Part shown: positions 1 to 5,298 of the stretch, piece after piece
How positions within the stretch are numbered: the stretch's first letter is position 1
Layout of the letters: every line of letters begins with the position of its first letter
NCBI GenBank assembly: GCA_905211955.1
Contig: CAJMCT010000078.1
Location: 1-5,300 of the forward strand
Source of the DNA: an uncultured Eubacteriales bacterium
GTDB taxonomy: Bacteria; Bacillota; Clostridia; Christensenellales; Borkfalkiaceae
Direction of reading: 5' to 3'
Length of the DNA: 5,300 nt
Position numbers and translations under genes: made by a program
The notes under the pieces: generated by a model
What the model was told of the DNA's origin: nothing
Databases searched by the model: none
What the model saw: only the letters and a program-made list of their open reading frames with translations

Positions 1-717
1 TGCAGTGGCCAGCGAGTGGTTGCCGTCGCCCACAGCAAATATAAAATTATCTTCTTTGCCGTATTTTTTTATAAGTCTTTCAGCATCTAAAAGCCCTGCG
101 AACTTTTCTATAATTTCGTCGCCGTCAGGGATGAAATACCCCGTCAAGTGTCCGCCACCCATATTTAGTTCAAAGTCGTATATCTTTTGATATTTTTCTC
201 TATTTTCGTAAAGGATTTCAGTAATTTCTTTTCTTTCGTCGTCGAAAAGAACCATAATGTGCGGAAACTCTATTAAAGCGTCCTTTCTAATTTTTAGTCT
301 TGGGGGAATACGTTCTTCAATCGTGCCTTCGGTTGCCCTAATTAGCGAATTACTAAACTTTGCATATTCATACTTTTCTAAGTCTAGCGCACCGATAAGA
401 CCTATCCTTTTTTCTACGTACGGTGTTTTTCTTACCGTTAAAATAAAACCTTCAGGAAGTTCGGTAAAAACCCCTTTTTCTAAATACGATTTTATTTCCG
501 CGTTGATTTTTGCTATCCTTTCTTCGGGATTATCCTCTAAATAGATTTCAGGAAGAACGAGTTTTAGCGCAGAATTTTTATCGCCAACTAAACTTTCAAG
601 TTCTTTCCAATACTCTATCTCGCTTGTAAACTGATCGCAAGCAATACAAGCAAAACTATTCATATCCTCGTTTTTAGGGATTAAAATTTTGTCTTTTAAG
701 AGTCCTGTGTTTTTCAT
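1..717 (-). CDS. DUF1015 family protein, N-terminal 239 residues (cut by left window edge)
   Basis: Reading the minus strand from the ATG at 717-715 gives an unbroken frame to base 1, 239 codons, with the rest of the gene beyond the left edge (DUF1015 proteins are usually around 400 residues). Family-typical motifs are visible: IACDQFTSEIEYW near residues 25-37, RATEGTIEERIPPR near 127-140, FPHIMVLFDD at 151-160, and VGDGNHSLATA at 229-239. The last resembles the DG(H/N)H motif of ParB-like and serine-kinase-like folds, which is only a structural hint. The biochemical role of DUF1015 is not settled. From memory, in several Clostridia and Bacteroides the gene lies next to serine biosynthesis genes serC and serA; that is context, not proof. 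No signal peptide or membrane span is seen, so it is probably cytosolic. The start is fixed by an in-frame TAG at 729-727 with no start codon between. The ribosome binding site is weak (AGTAGG), suggesting coupling to the upstream small gene, which ends 22 bases before. Confidence 0.88.
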   Translation of the reverse strand, partial: MKNTGLLKDKILIPKNEDMNSFACIACDQFTSEIEYWKELESLVGDKNSALKLVLPEIYLEDNPEERIAKINAEIKSYLEKGVFTELPEGFILTVRKTPYVEKRIGLIGALDLEKYEYAKFSNSLIRATEGTIEERIPPRLKIRKDALIEFPHIMVLFDDERKEITEILYENREKYQKIYDFELNMGGGHLTGYFIPDGDEIIEKFAGLLDAERLIKKYGKEDNFIFAVGDGNHSLATA

Positions 718-739
718 AAGTGTAGCCTACTTTGTCTCT

Positions 740-883
740 TTATATATTTATTACGAGCACGGTAAAAACTGCCAATGCCACCGATAAAACCAAAAGCCCT
801 AACGTCTTAAAAAAGCCGTTGGAAGATTTTGTTTTTATTTCTTCGTTATTTACGTTAAAATCTTCTCTATCGTTCATTTCCAT
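740..883 (-). CDS. Small single-span membrane protein, 47 residues, unknown function
   Basis: An ATG at 883-881 opens a 47-codon frame ending in TAA at 742-740, lying four bases after the cdaA stop. It has an excellent ribosome binding site, AGGAG at 892-896, eight bases before the ATG, so translation is well supported despite the short length. A second ATG two codons later (877-875) is a possible but more distant start. The first 20 or so residues are polar and acidic (MEMNDREDFN at the start, EE at 14-15). Residues about 24-45 form one hydrophobic helix beginning NGFFKTLGLLVLSVALAVF, and only two residues follow it. The expected topology is a tail-anchored inner-membrane protein with a cytosolic N-terminus. 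I do not recognise a family. Its place directly after cdaA is where many Bacillota carry cdaR, whose N-terminus also has a short segment like WFLKIL followed by a single span, but no YbbR domain follows here. A role as a CdaA partner is inference. Confidence 0.75.
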   Translation of the reverse strand: MEMNDREDFNVNNEEIKTKSSNGFFKTLGLLVLSVALAVFTVLVINI

Positions 884-887
884 AACC

Positions 888-1718
888 TTATCTCCTTAAA
901 ATGGAAAGTTCTTGCCAATAATAATCGACGAGCGTTTTCTTTAATACTTGCGAATCGGCATACCTTGTAATCTTGCCTGCTTTTGCCACCGTGATAATAC
1001 CAGTTTCTTCGGATACGATAATAGACACTACGTCAATATTTTCGGTGACACCAAGCCCCGCCCTATGTCTTGTTCCAAGGTCTTTAGGAATATTGTCTAC
1101 TTGTTGCGACAAGGGAAGAAAGCACCCTGCCGAAACGATTTTAGTACCGTTAATTATCATTGCGCCGTCGTGCAAGGGAGTTTTGGGAAAGAACACGCTT
1201 TCGATAAGTTCGCTTGATATATCGCTATCAAGCGCGACGCCACTATCTAAAATTTGCGAAGGAATGTTTCCGTTAGATAATACGATTATTGCACCCACGT
1301 CGTTTTTAGACATGTCTTGAACGGCCTTTATGATTTCGGAAATACAGTTTTGAACCTTTTCTTCGTCAACGAAACTGCCTTCTTTTCTAGATTCGCTTCC
1401 CTTTCCGCCCTTTTTAGTCCATATCATACGCTTAAATTCTACCGTGTAAAGGCTAACGACGATAAGTATCATGACTATCGGAATAACTAAGAACGACGTG
1501 TTGTCTATAGACGGGTTAAAGGTGAGTATTACGCCTGCAATTAGTATCACGAATACGAAAATAATAACTAAGTTCGACGAGTTGTTTGCAAGTAGAAACT
1601 TCAAAATGTAATAGTAAAGCACCGCAAAAGCAAGAACGCTAACGCATATAGTTATCGTTAGGCTTAAATCGGTGGTAAACCTTTGCCATAATGCGACAAT
1701 GTTTTCTATTATGTTCAT
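888..1718 (-). CDS. cdaA: Membrane-bound diadenylate cyclase CdaA (c-di-AMP synthase)
   Basis: This enzyme condenses two ATP to cyclic di-AMP plus two pyrophosphates at the inner face of the membrane; c-di-AMP controls potassium and osmolyte uptake and cell-wall homeostasis. The 276 residues match the usual CdaA length of about 270. Three hydrophobic spans lie near residues 20-43, 49-66 and 75-92. A basic linker with KKGGKG at 102-107 follows, then the DAC domain from about 116. The catalytic motifs are clear: PLHDGAMII at 181-189 (DGA 184-186), LPLS at 201-204, GTRHR at 215-219 and SEETG at 236-240. Two deviations are visible: the usual RHRAA reads RHRAG, and the FQPELRR motif after the third span reads YTVEFKRM. 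Both ATP-binding motifs are intact, so activity is expected. The gene starts two bases after the holA stop. Its ribosome binding site GGAGG is made by the last holA codons. No cdaR or glmM lies in the window. DisA and CdaS are excluded by the three-span N-terminus. Confidence 0.95.
   Translation of the reverse strand: MNIIENIVALWQRFTTDLSLTITICVSVLAFAVLYYYILKFLLANNSSNLVIIFVFVILIAGVILTFNPSIDNTSFLVIPIVMILIVVSLYTVEFKRMIWTKKGGKGSESRKEGSFVDEEKVQNCISEIIKAVQDMSKNDVGAIIVLSNGNIPSQILDSGVALDSDISSELIESVFFPKTPLHDGAMIINGTKIVSAGCFLPLSQQVDNIPKDLGTRHRAGLGVTENIDVVSIIVSEETGIITVAKAGKITRYADSQVLKKTLVDYYWQELSILRR
892..896 (-). promoter_or_regulatory. Ribosome binding site of the 47-residue gene inside the last codons of cdaA
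   Basis: AGGAG is formed by the two terminal arginine codons AGG AGA of cdaA and stands eight bases before the ATG at 883-881. Its quality and spacing are the main evidence that the small frame at 740-883 is a real gene. Confidence 0.75.
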
Positions 1719-1720
1719 CT

Positions 1721-2686
1721 TTACTCCTCCGTCATTATTTTGAATACGTTTATGTAGAGTGCGTCGAACGCATCTTTATATCCGCTTTTAATCTTGTAGT
1801 CCGCATCTACCAAAGCATCGTACGCTCGCTTTAATGCGCGTGGCTTAAACATTTTTGCCTGCTCTTTTGCCTTTGATACTGCAAACTCTTTTATCCCCAA
1901 ACTTTTTGATAGTGCGCTAGCGTCTAAATCGGAAATCAAAACAAGCAACAGCCTTCTAAAATAGTTTTGTATACTAATCAAAAGTTTTTGCGCAGGCTCG
2001 CCTTTATCCATCATTTCTTTAAGAACTACTAACGCCTTATCAAACTGCTTTTTGCCAATATGGTCGGTCATTTCATAAATTTTATATTCACTATCACGAT
2101 AAACCATACTTTCAACGTCTAAATCGACTATTTTGCCCTTATCTTGTGCGTAAGCCGAAAGTTTTTCTATTTCGTTTTCAATTCTAACCATGTCCGATAG
2201 GCAATATTCTGAAAGTGTTTTACTAACTTCACTCTCTATCTCTATATTCCTATTCATAAACTCGGCTTTTATCCACTTAGTGAGTGTATAAGTGTCAGCC
2301 TTTTCGCACTCTACGTGGCAAACGCACGAAAACTTTTTTATTGCATCGCATTTATCTTTATTCAAAATTACGAGTATGCTATCTTCAAGCGGATTTTCAA
2401 AGTAGTCTTTTAAGCCACCTTTAAGGCTTTTACTATCGGGGTAAAACTCTTTTACTACGGTTATTCTCTTTTTGCTCATAAACGGAAAGCCCATAACCGA
2501 AGACGCAATATCTTCGGCATTAAAACTTCCGTCAAAACTAACGTAGTTTAGTTCGGGGTTGGATAAAAATTTATTCTTTAAAAGTGCTAAGCCTTTTTCG
2601 TGAAAATAAACCTCTTCCCCTTCAAATAAATACACGGAAAACTCTTTCCCGTCATTTAGTTGGTTTCTAACTTCGCTATATTTCAC
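1721..2686 (-). CDS. holA: DNA polymerase III subunit delta (clamp loader)
   Basis: Delta is the wrench of the clamp loader: it opens the beta sliding clamp so that the DnaX/delta-prime complex can load it on primed DNA. The protein has 321 residues, slightly under the usual 330-345. Family features in order are the degenerate P-loop region YLFEGEEVYFHEKGL at 19-33, the strand PFMSKKRITVVKEF at 68-81 close to the clamp-binding part of domain I, DMVRIENEIEKLSAY at 165-179 in domain II, and the collar domain from about 200. The collar contains IYEMTDHIGKKQFDKAL at 203-219, NYFRRLLLVL at 241-250 and ADYKIKSG at 295-302. As expected for delta there is no working Walker A lysine. The start is GTG, not ATG, supported by AGGAG seven bases upstream and a promoter just before it. 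comEC followed by holA is a common order in Bacillota (as comEC-yqeN in Bacillus subtilis). The stop lies two bases before cdaA. Confidence 0.95.
   Translation of the reverse strand: MKYSEVRNQLNDGKEFSVYLFEGEEVYFHEKGLALLKNKFLSNPELNYVSFDGSFNAEDIASSVMGFPFMSKKRITVVKEFYPDSKSLKGGLKDYFENPLEDSILVILNKDKCDAIKKFSCVCHVECEKADTYTLTKWIKAEFMNRNIEIESEVSKTLSEYCLSDMVRIENEIEKLSAYAQDKGKIVDLDVESMVYRDSEYKIYEMTDHIGKKQFDKALVVLKEMMDKGEPAQKLLISIQNYFRRLLLVLISDLDASALSKSLGIKEFAVSKAKEQAKMFKPRALKRAYDALVDADYKIKSGYKDAFDALYINVFKIMTEE
1726..1730 (-). promoter_or_regulatory. Ribosome binding site of cdaA inside the last codons of holA
   Basis: GGAGG (within GGAGGAG) is read as part of the final ACG GAG GAG codons of holA and stands seven bases before the cdaA ATG at 1718-1716. 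Ribosomes finishing holA pass directly over it, which indicates translational coupling. Confidence 0.8.
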
Positions 2687-2693
2687 CCTACTA

Positions 2694-2698
2694 CTCCT
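2694..2698 (-). promoter_or_regulatory. Ribosome binding site fixing the GTG start of holA
   Basis: AGGAG on the minus strand stands seven bases before GTG at 2686-2684. No ATG is available at this spacing, so holA begins with GTG (MKYSEVRN). Confidence 0.8.
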
Positions 2699-2707
2699 AT
2701 TATGTAA

Positions 2708-2736
2708 ATAATAGCATTTTTTTTAGGCTTTTGCAA
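2708..2736 (-). promoter_or_regulatory. Sigma-A promoter of the holA-cdaA operon (extended -10)
   Basis: In the 79-base gap after comEC the minus strand reads TTGCAA (2736-2731), then a 17-base spacer containing eight A in a row and ending in TGC, then TATTAT (2713-2708). The TG one base before the -10 makes it an extended -10 promoter. Start near 2701 leaves a leader of about 15 bases to the GTG of holA. No terminator separates comEC from it, so read-through from comEC is also likely. Confidence 0.72.
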
Positions 2737-2765
2737 TTATATTTATTTAAATATATTTCTTTTTG

Positions 2766-4913
2766 TTAAATTTTTATGGCAACTGTTCCGTTTTGTTCGG
2801 CATCTTCAAAAATAGAGTACGGTCTATACGATATAAACCTTTGGTTTTTGTAGACTCCGTTTATCCTTTCCAAGTAATCAAACGCAACGATTAGAGAATA
2901 GTTTTTATCGCTACTACGTAGACTTACGGTTTTTCTTCCCATACTTCCAAATAAAGCAAAACTAAACTCATCAATATTTCCCATTGCCATATATCCGTTT
3001 TCACTAAACTTTATAGGCGAGTTTTCAGGAATATATTTACCGTTTTCACCGCACGCAAAAAACAAAGTGCCTTCAAAAGATTTTTCTAAAACCGAAAGTT
3101 CTACGCTATCGCGCTCTTTTGCAAAATATACTTCTTTTACACTAAACACTCCGTTTAGTTTTGTTAACAAAGAGTTAACGTCTATCCCATTTTGGTTTTT
3201 AGTTATGTATAGACGGTCAATTTGTTCTATACCGTTATACGTCGAAAGCGATTTAAGTCTACTTACCGAAAAGTTTTTGGTAAAGTTATTTACTATCATT
3301 AGATTTTCTTCGGGCATATCTATAACTGTCGTACATACCCCACGAGAGCCAATCACGTAAATTTTAGAAGCTCTGTTTTCTTTTACCGTTAAAACGGTTG
3401 CTCCAACTATAAATATTAAAGCAAAAATCATTGACGAAATTGCCTTTACCTTTCCCCTAACGTTAACAATTCCCGAAGCGGTAATAAGGGCTAAATAATA
3501 AAATATCGCAAACGCGCCGATAGTTATTCCGCCTATCATAAAGATAGAATAATCGAACAAGTTTATTAGATAATTAACTGCTATAAGCACGTAGTTTGGT
3601 ATAAATAAAGTAATCGCTTCTATAGAGAATATTCCGCCCAAAATCGTGCAAACAAATAGCAAAATAAAAATTGCACCGACTATTGGAACAAACAATAAGT
3701 TTATGATAACAGCAATTAGAGAAAAATTGCCGAATAATAGAATTGACGCGGGGATTGAAAAGAGTTGTGCCGATATTACCACGGCTACCCCCGAAGCAAG
3801 TTTTTGTGGCAAGAATTTAAATAGTTTTTGGATAGGTTTAGAAAGCAACGTTATCCCCAAAACGACGACGAACGATAAAATAAATCCTGCGCAATATAGA
3901 TGGATTGGGTTTATTAAGAGTATAAGTATAAACGCAAGGCTTATAGAAGTTAAACCGTCGTACCGCTCGCCCATACTAGAACATAAAAGAAGAATTCCGT
4001 ACATTACCGTAGCACGAAGTGAACTTGCCGAAAAACCGCATATCCCCGAATAAAACAGTAGTCCTAAAACGGTTATAAAAACTTTTACGTACGGGTTGAT
4101 TTTTAATCGCTTTAACACAAAACTTAAAACCACAGCAACAAACCCGATATGTAAGCCTGATACGGCAAATATGTGCGCTACACCTGCCTTTCTATAGGGC
4201 GTAAACACTTCGCTTTGGACGTAGTCCGAATTACCGCAAAGCAGTGCGTACGCTACTATAAACGGCTTTTCTTCTAAGCCTTTTCTTAGTGTGTCTCTTA
4301 TAAAAAGGTTTGCCTTTTCAAAAAGAGTAGTGTCGTTATCTTTCACTAAAACGTCTTCGGCATTTATAAAAGTAGAATATTTTACACCGTCTAAAACACG
4401 TTCCGCCATAAACCGATTTTCGTAAAATAAGCCGTTATCGTTTAGGGTGCAATTAAAAGCAAGATTGTCACCAACGTCAATATCGCTTTCGCCCGATATA
4501 AATACCGAGATTTTGTAGCCCGTTTCACCTTCTACTTTGCCGTGAATTGAAACGTCTTCTAATATGACGGTAAGTGAATAATCGGTGGTGTTAGAAACTT
4601 CTTTTACCCTGCCAGTCACAGAACAAGTAAGTCCGCCAAAGTTTGCTTTTTCAAAGTTTTTAACCCTTACCATAAAGGTTGAAAAGCATAACGAAGAAAT
4701 GATTAGCGCGACGCCAAAAAAGATTAAGTTTCTCTTTAACCGTGTTCCGCCAAATATAAAGCATAAAATAAGCGTAGGAACAAACGTAAGCGATACACAT
4801 AAAACTCCGCCAAGTATATTTCCACGACAAAATAGGTATGCTGAAATTATTGACATACCCACTAAAAACGCCGTGAATAGCACTGGCCTAAAGTTTAAAA
4901 GTTTCTTTATCAT
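2766..4913 (-). CDS. comEC: ComEC/Rec2 DNA uptake channel with degenerate C-terminal nuclease-like domain
   Basis: ComEC forms the inner-membrane channel for single-stranded DNA during natural transformation. The 715 residues compare with about 770 in Bacillus subtilis. Hydrophobic spans occur near 12-30, 34-55 and 62-82. A soluble OB-like (DUF4131) loop follows at about 90-200, with C97 and C155 as candidates for the disulfide known in that loop of the Bacillus protein. The Competence domain spans about 215-480, with HIFAVSGLHIG at 247-257 and GFSASSLRATVM at 293-304, both strong signatures, and about eight more spans. A last span lies near 492-511. The C-terminal 200 residues align in pattern with the metallo-beta-lactamase domain: VIGSRGVCTTVIDMP at 520-534 stands where VGQGDA...LI is usual. 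The metal ligands are gone, with KNQNGI at 572-577 where HxHxDH is expected. GGAAG seven bases before the ATG serves as ribosome binding site. Channel function is likely, nuclease function is not. Confidence 0.95.
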   Translation of the reverse strand: MIKKLLNFRPVLFTAFLVGMSIISAYLFCRGNILGGVLCVSLTFVPTLILCFIFGGTRLKRNLIFFGVALIISSLCFSTFMVRVKNFEKANFGGLTCSVTGRVKEVSNTTDYSLTVILEDVSIHGKVEGETGYKISVFISGESDIDVGDNLAFNCTLNDNGLFYENRFMAERVLDGVKYSTFINAEDVLVKDNDTTLFEKANLFIRDTLRKGLEEKPFIVAYALLCGNSDYVQSEVFTPYRKAGVAHIFAVSGLHIGFVAVVLSFVLKRLKINPYVKVFITVLGLLFYSGICGFSASSLRATVMYGILLLCSSMGERYDGLTSISLAFILILLINPIHLYCAGFILSFVVVLGITLLSKPIQKLFKFLPQKLASGVAVVISAQLFSIPASILLFGNFSLIAVIINLLFVPIVGAIFILLFVCTILGGIFSIEAITLFIPNYVLIAVNYLINLFDYSIFMIGGITIGAFAIFYYLALITASGIVNVRGKVKAISSMIFALIFIVGATVLTVKENRASKIYVIGSRGVCTTVIDMPEENLMIVNNFTKNFSVSRLKSLSTYNGIEQIDRLYITKNQNGIDVNSLLTKLNGVFSVKEVYFAKERDSVELSVLEKSFEGTLFFACGENGKYIPENSPIKFSENGYMAMGNIDEFSFALFGSMGRKTVSLRSSDKNYSLIVAFDYLERINGVYKNQRFISYRPYSIFEDAEQNGTVAIKI

Positions 4914-4920
4914 AATTTAT

Positions 4921-4925
4921 CTTCC
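4921..4925 (-). promoter_or_regulatory. Ribosome binding site of comEC
   Basis: GGAAG on the minus strand lies seven bases before the ATG at 4913-4911. It is weaker than the sites of the other operon genes but well spaced, and it fixes the start at MIKKLLNF. Confidence 0.6.
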
Positions 4926-4935
4926 GTACGGATAA

Positions 4936-4964
4936 ATTTTAAAATATTAGACAATAATTGTCAA
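4936..4964 (-). promoter_or_regulatory. Near-consensus sigma-A promoter of comEC
   Basis: On the minus strand a perfect TTGACA (4964-4959) is followed after 17 bases by TAAAAT (4941-4936). Transcription should begin near 4929, leaving a leader of about 16 bases that holds the GGAAG ribosome binding site (4925-4921). There is no room for a riboswitch or attenuator in this leader. The -35 box faces the 6S promoter -35 box nine bases away, making a compact divergent promoter pair. Confidence 0.75.
4950..4962. promoter_or_regulatory. Perfect 13-base palindrome over the comEC -35 box (candidate operator)
   Basis: GACAAT-A-ATTGTC is an exact inverted repeat with 6-base arms around one central base. 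It covers four bases of the comEC -35 element (4959-4962) and lies 11 bases upstream of the 6S -35. The position suits a dimeric repressor, but part of the symmetry comes from the TTGACA box itself, so chance in AT-rich DNA is possible. It does not match a regulator site that I can name with confidence. Confidence 0.4.
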
Positions 4965-4973
4965 CGATATTTG

Positions 4974-5002
4974 TTGCTATTAACGGTTTTATTTGGTAAA
5001 AT
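4974..5002 (+). promoter_or_regulatory. Promoter of the 6S RNA gene (extended -10)
   Basis: TTGCTA at 4974-4979 (four of six consensus bases) and TAAAAT at 4997-5002 are separated by 17 bases. A TG at 4994-4995 forms an extended -10 element. The start point seven bases after the -10 falls at about 5009, exactly where the first paired bases of the 6S closing stem begin, which supports both calls. Confidence 0.7.
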
Positions 5003-5008
5003 AATTTT

Positions 5009-5212
5009 AGCCTGCGGTGTTCGATAGGAAAAGCAAAAAAAATCCACAGATAATATAAAAGAAAGCCCGTGTCCCTAAACGAAAGCGGTGCTCTTTACCC
5101 GCGGTTATCGGGGTAGTTTTATAAGAGATGCAGATCGTTTAAGGTAGGGCATTCACCTGTTTACAAAACGGGTTATTATTTTCTTTTCCGTCGGCACAGG
5201 CGGGGTTTTTTT
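5009..5212 (+). ncRNA. ssrS: 6S RNA (sigma-A RNA polymerase regulator)
   Basis: 6S RNA mimics an open promoter, binds sigma-A holoenzyme and holds it off promoters until a short product RNA is made from it. The sequence carries the hallmark 5' GGTGTTCG (5017-5023 region), 3' CCGTCGGCAC (5188-5197) and GGGCATTCACC (5147-5157), close to the same blocks of E. coli 6S RNA. The fold fits: GCCTG 5010-5014 pairs with CAGGC 5197-5201, and GGAAAAG 5027-5033 pairs perfectly with CTTTTCC 5183-5189, giving the closing stem. CCCTAAACGA 5073-5082 pairs with TCGTTTAAGG 5135-5144 with one mismatch. CTCTT 5091-5095 and TACCC 5096-5100 pair with AAGAG 5123-5127 and GGGTA 5111-5115 in the apical arm. The open central region holds an A-rich 5' side and, on the 3' side, a hairpin of ACCTGTTT 5155-5162 with AAACGGGT 5166-5173. 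Length near 200 bases is usual. It is divergent from comEC. Exact ends are inferred from the promoter and T-tract. Confidence 0.87.
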
Positions 5213-5218
5213 TTTTTT
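5186..5218 (+). terminator. Intrinsic terminator at the 3' end of the 6S RNA
   Basis: CCGTC (5188-5192) can pair with GGCGG (5199-5203) around the loop GGCACA, with two further T-G wobbles outside. The hairpin is followed at once by 13 T in a row (5206-5218). A second run of 10 T follows at 5222-5231. The hairpin uses the same bases as the 6S closing stem, so the two pairings exclude one another. Confidence 0.65.
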
Positions 5219-5256
5219 ATCTTTTTTTTTTGGTGCGTATATGATGATGAATTAGC

Positions 5257-5298
5257 CTATAAACAGGCTTTTCCGAGGGCTTTTATAACTTGGTCGGT
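5257..5298 (-). CDS. Possible C-terminal end of a minus-strand gene entering from the right edge
   Basis: The minus strand has an open frame from the right edge ending in TAG at 5259-5257, coding TDQVIKALGKACL. It reads like an ordinary amphipathic C-terminal helix and fits a gene oriented like comEC. Thirteen residues do not allow identification. A second minus frame is also open to a TAA at 5254-5252 but gives a less protein-like sequence, and one plus frame is open with no start codon. The call is tentative. Confidence 0.28.
   Translation of the reverse strand, partial: TDQVIKALGKACL

Noticed and set aside
5..544. Plus-strand open frames at 5-190 and 257-544
   Set aside because: They lie antisense to the well-supported DUF1015 frame, have no ribosome binding site of note and give low-complexity serine- and phenylalanine-rich translations.
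722..730. Short inverted repeat GTAG-C-CTAC between the small gene and the DUF1015 gene
   Set aside because: Four-base arms with a one-base centre cannot form a stable hairpin, and no T-run follows.
948..1320. Plus-strand open frames at 948-1217 and 973-1320
   Set aside because: Both are antisense shadows of the catalytic domain of cdaA, which carries intact DGA and RHR motifs.
2737..2765. Terminator between comEC and holA
   Set aside because: The stretch has AT-only self-complementary pieces such as AAATATATTT but no GC-containing stem followed by a T-run in the minus direction, so read-through is more likely.
3067..4935. Plus-strand open frames at 3067-3360, 3646-4053 and 4585-4935
   Set aside because: All are antisense to comEC; the minus-strand reading contains clear family motifs and these do not.
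4914..5008. Riboswitch or T-box leader in front of comEC
   Set aside because: The predicted comEC leader is only about 16 bases, and the structured RNA further right is on the opposite strand and matches 6S RNA instead.
5254..5270. Small hairpin AGCCT-ATAAAC-AGGCT followed by TTTT on the plus strand
   Set aside because: The stem is only five base pairs and the T-run only four; it is too weak to call as a terminator and could be chance.
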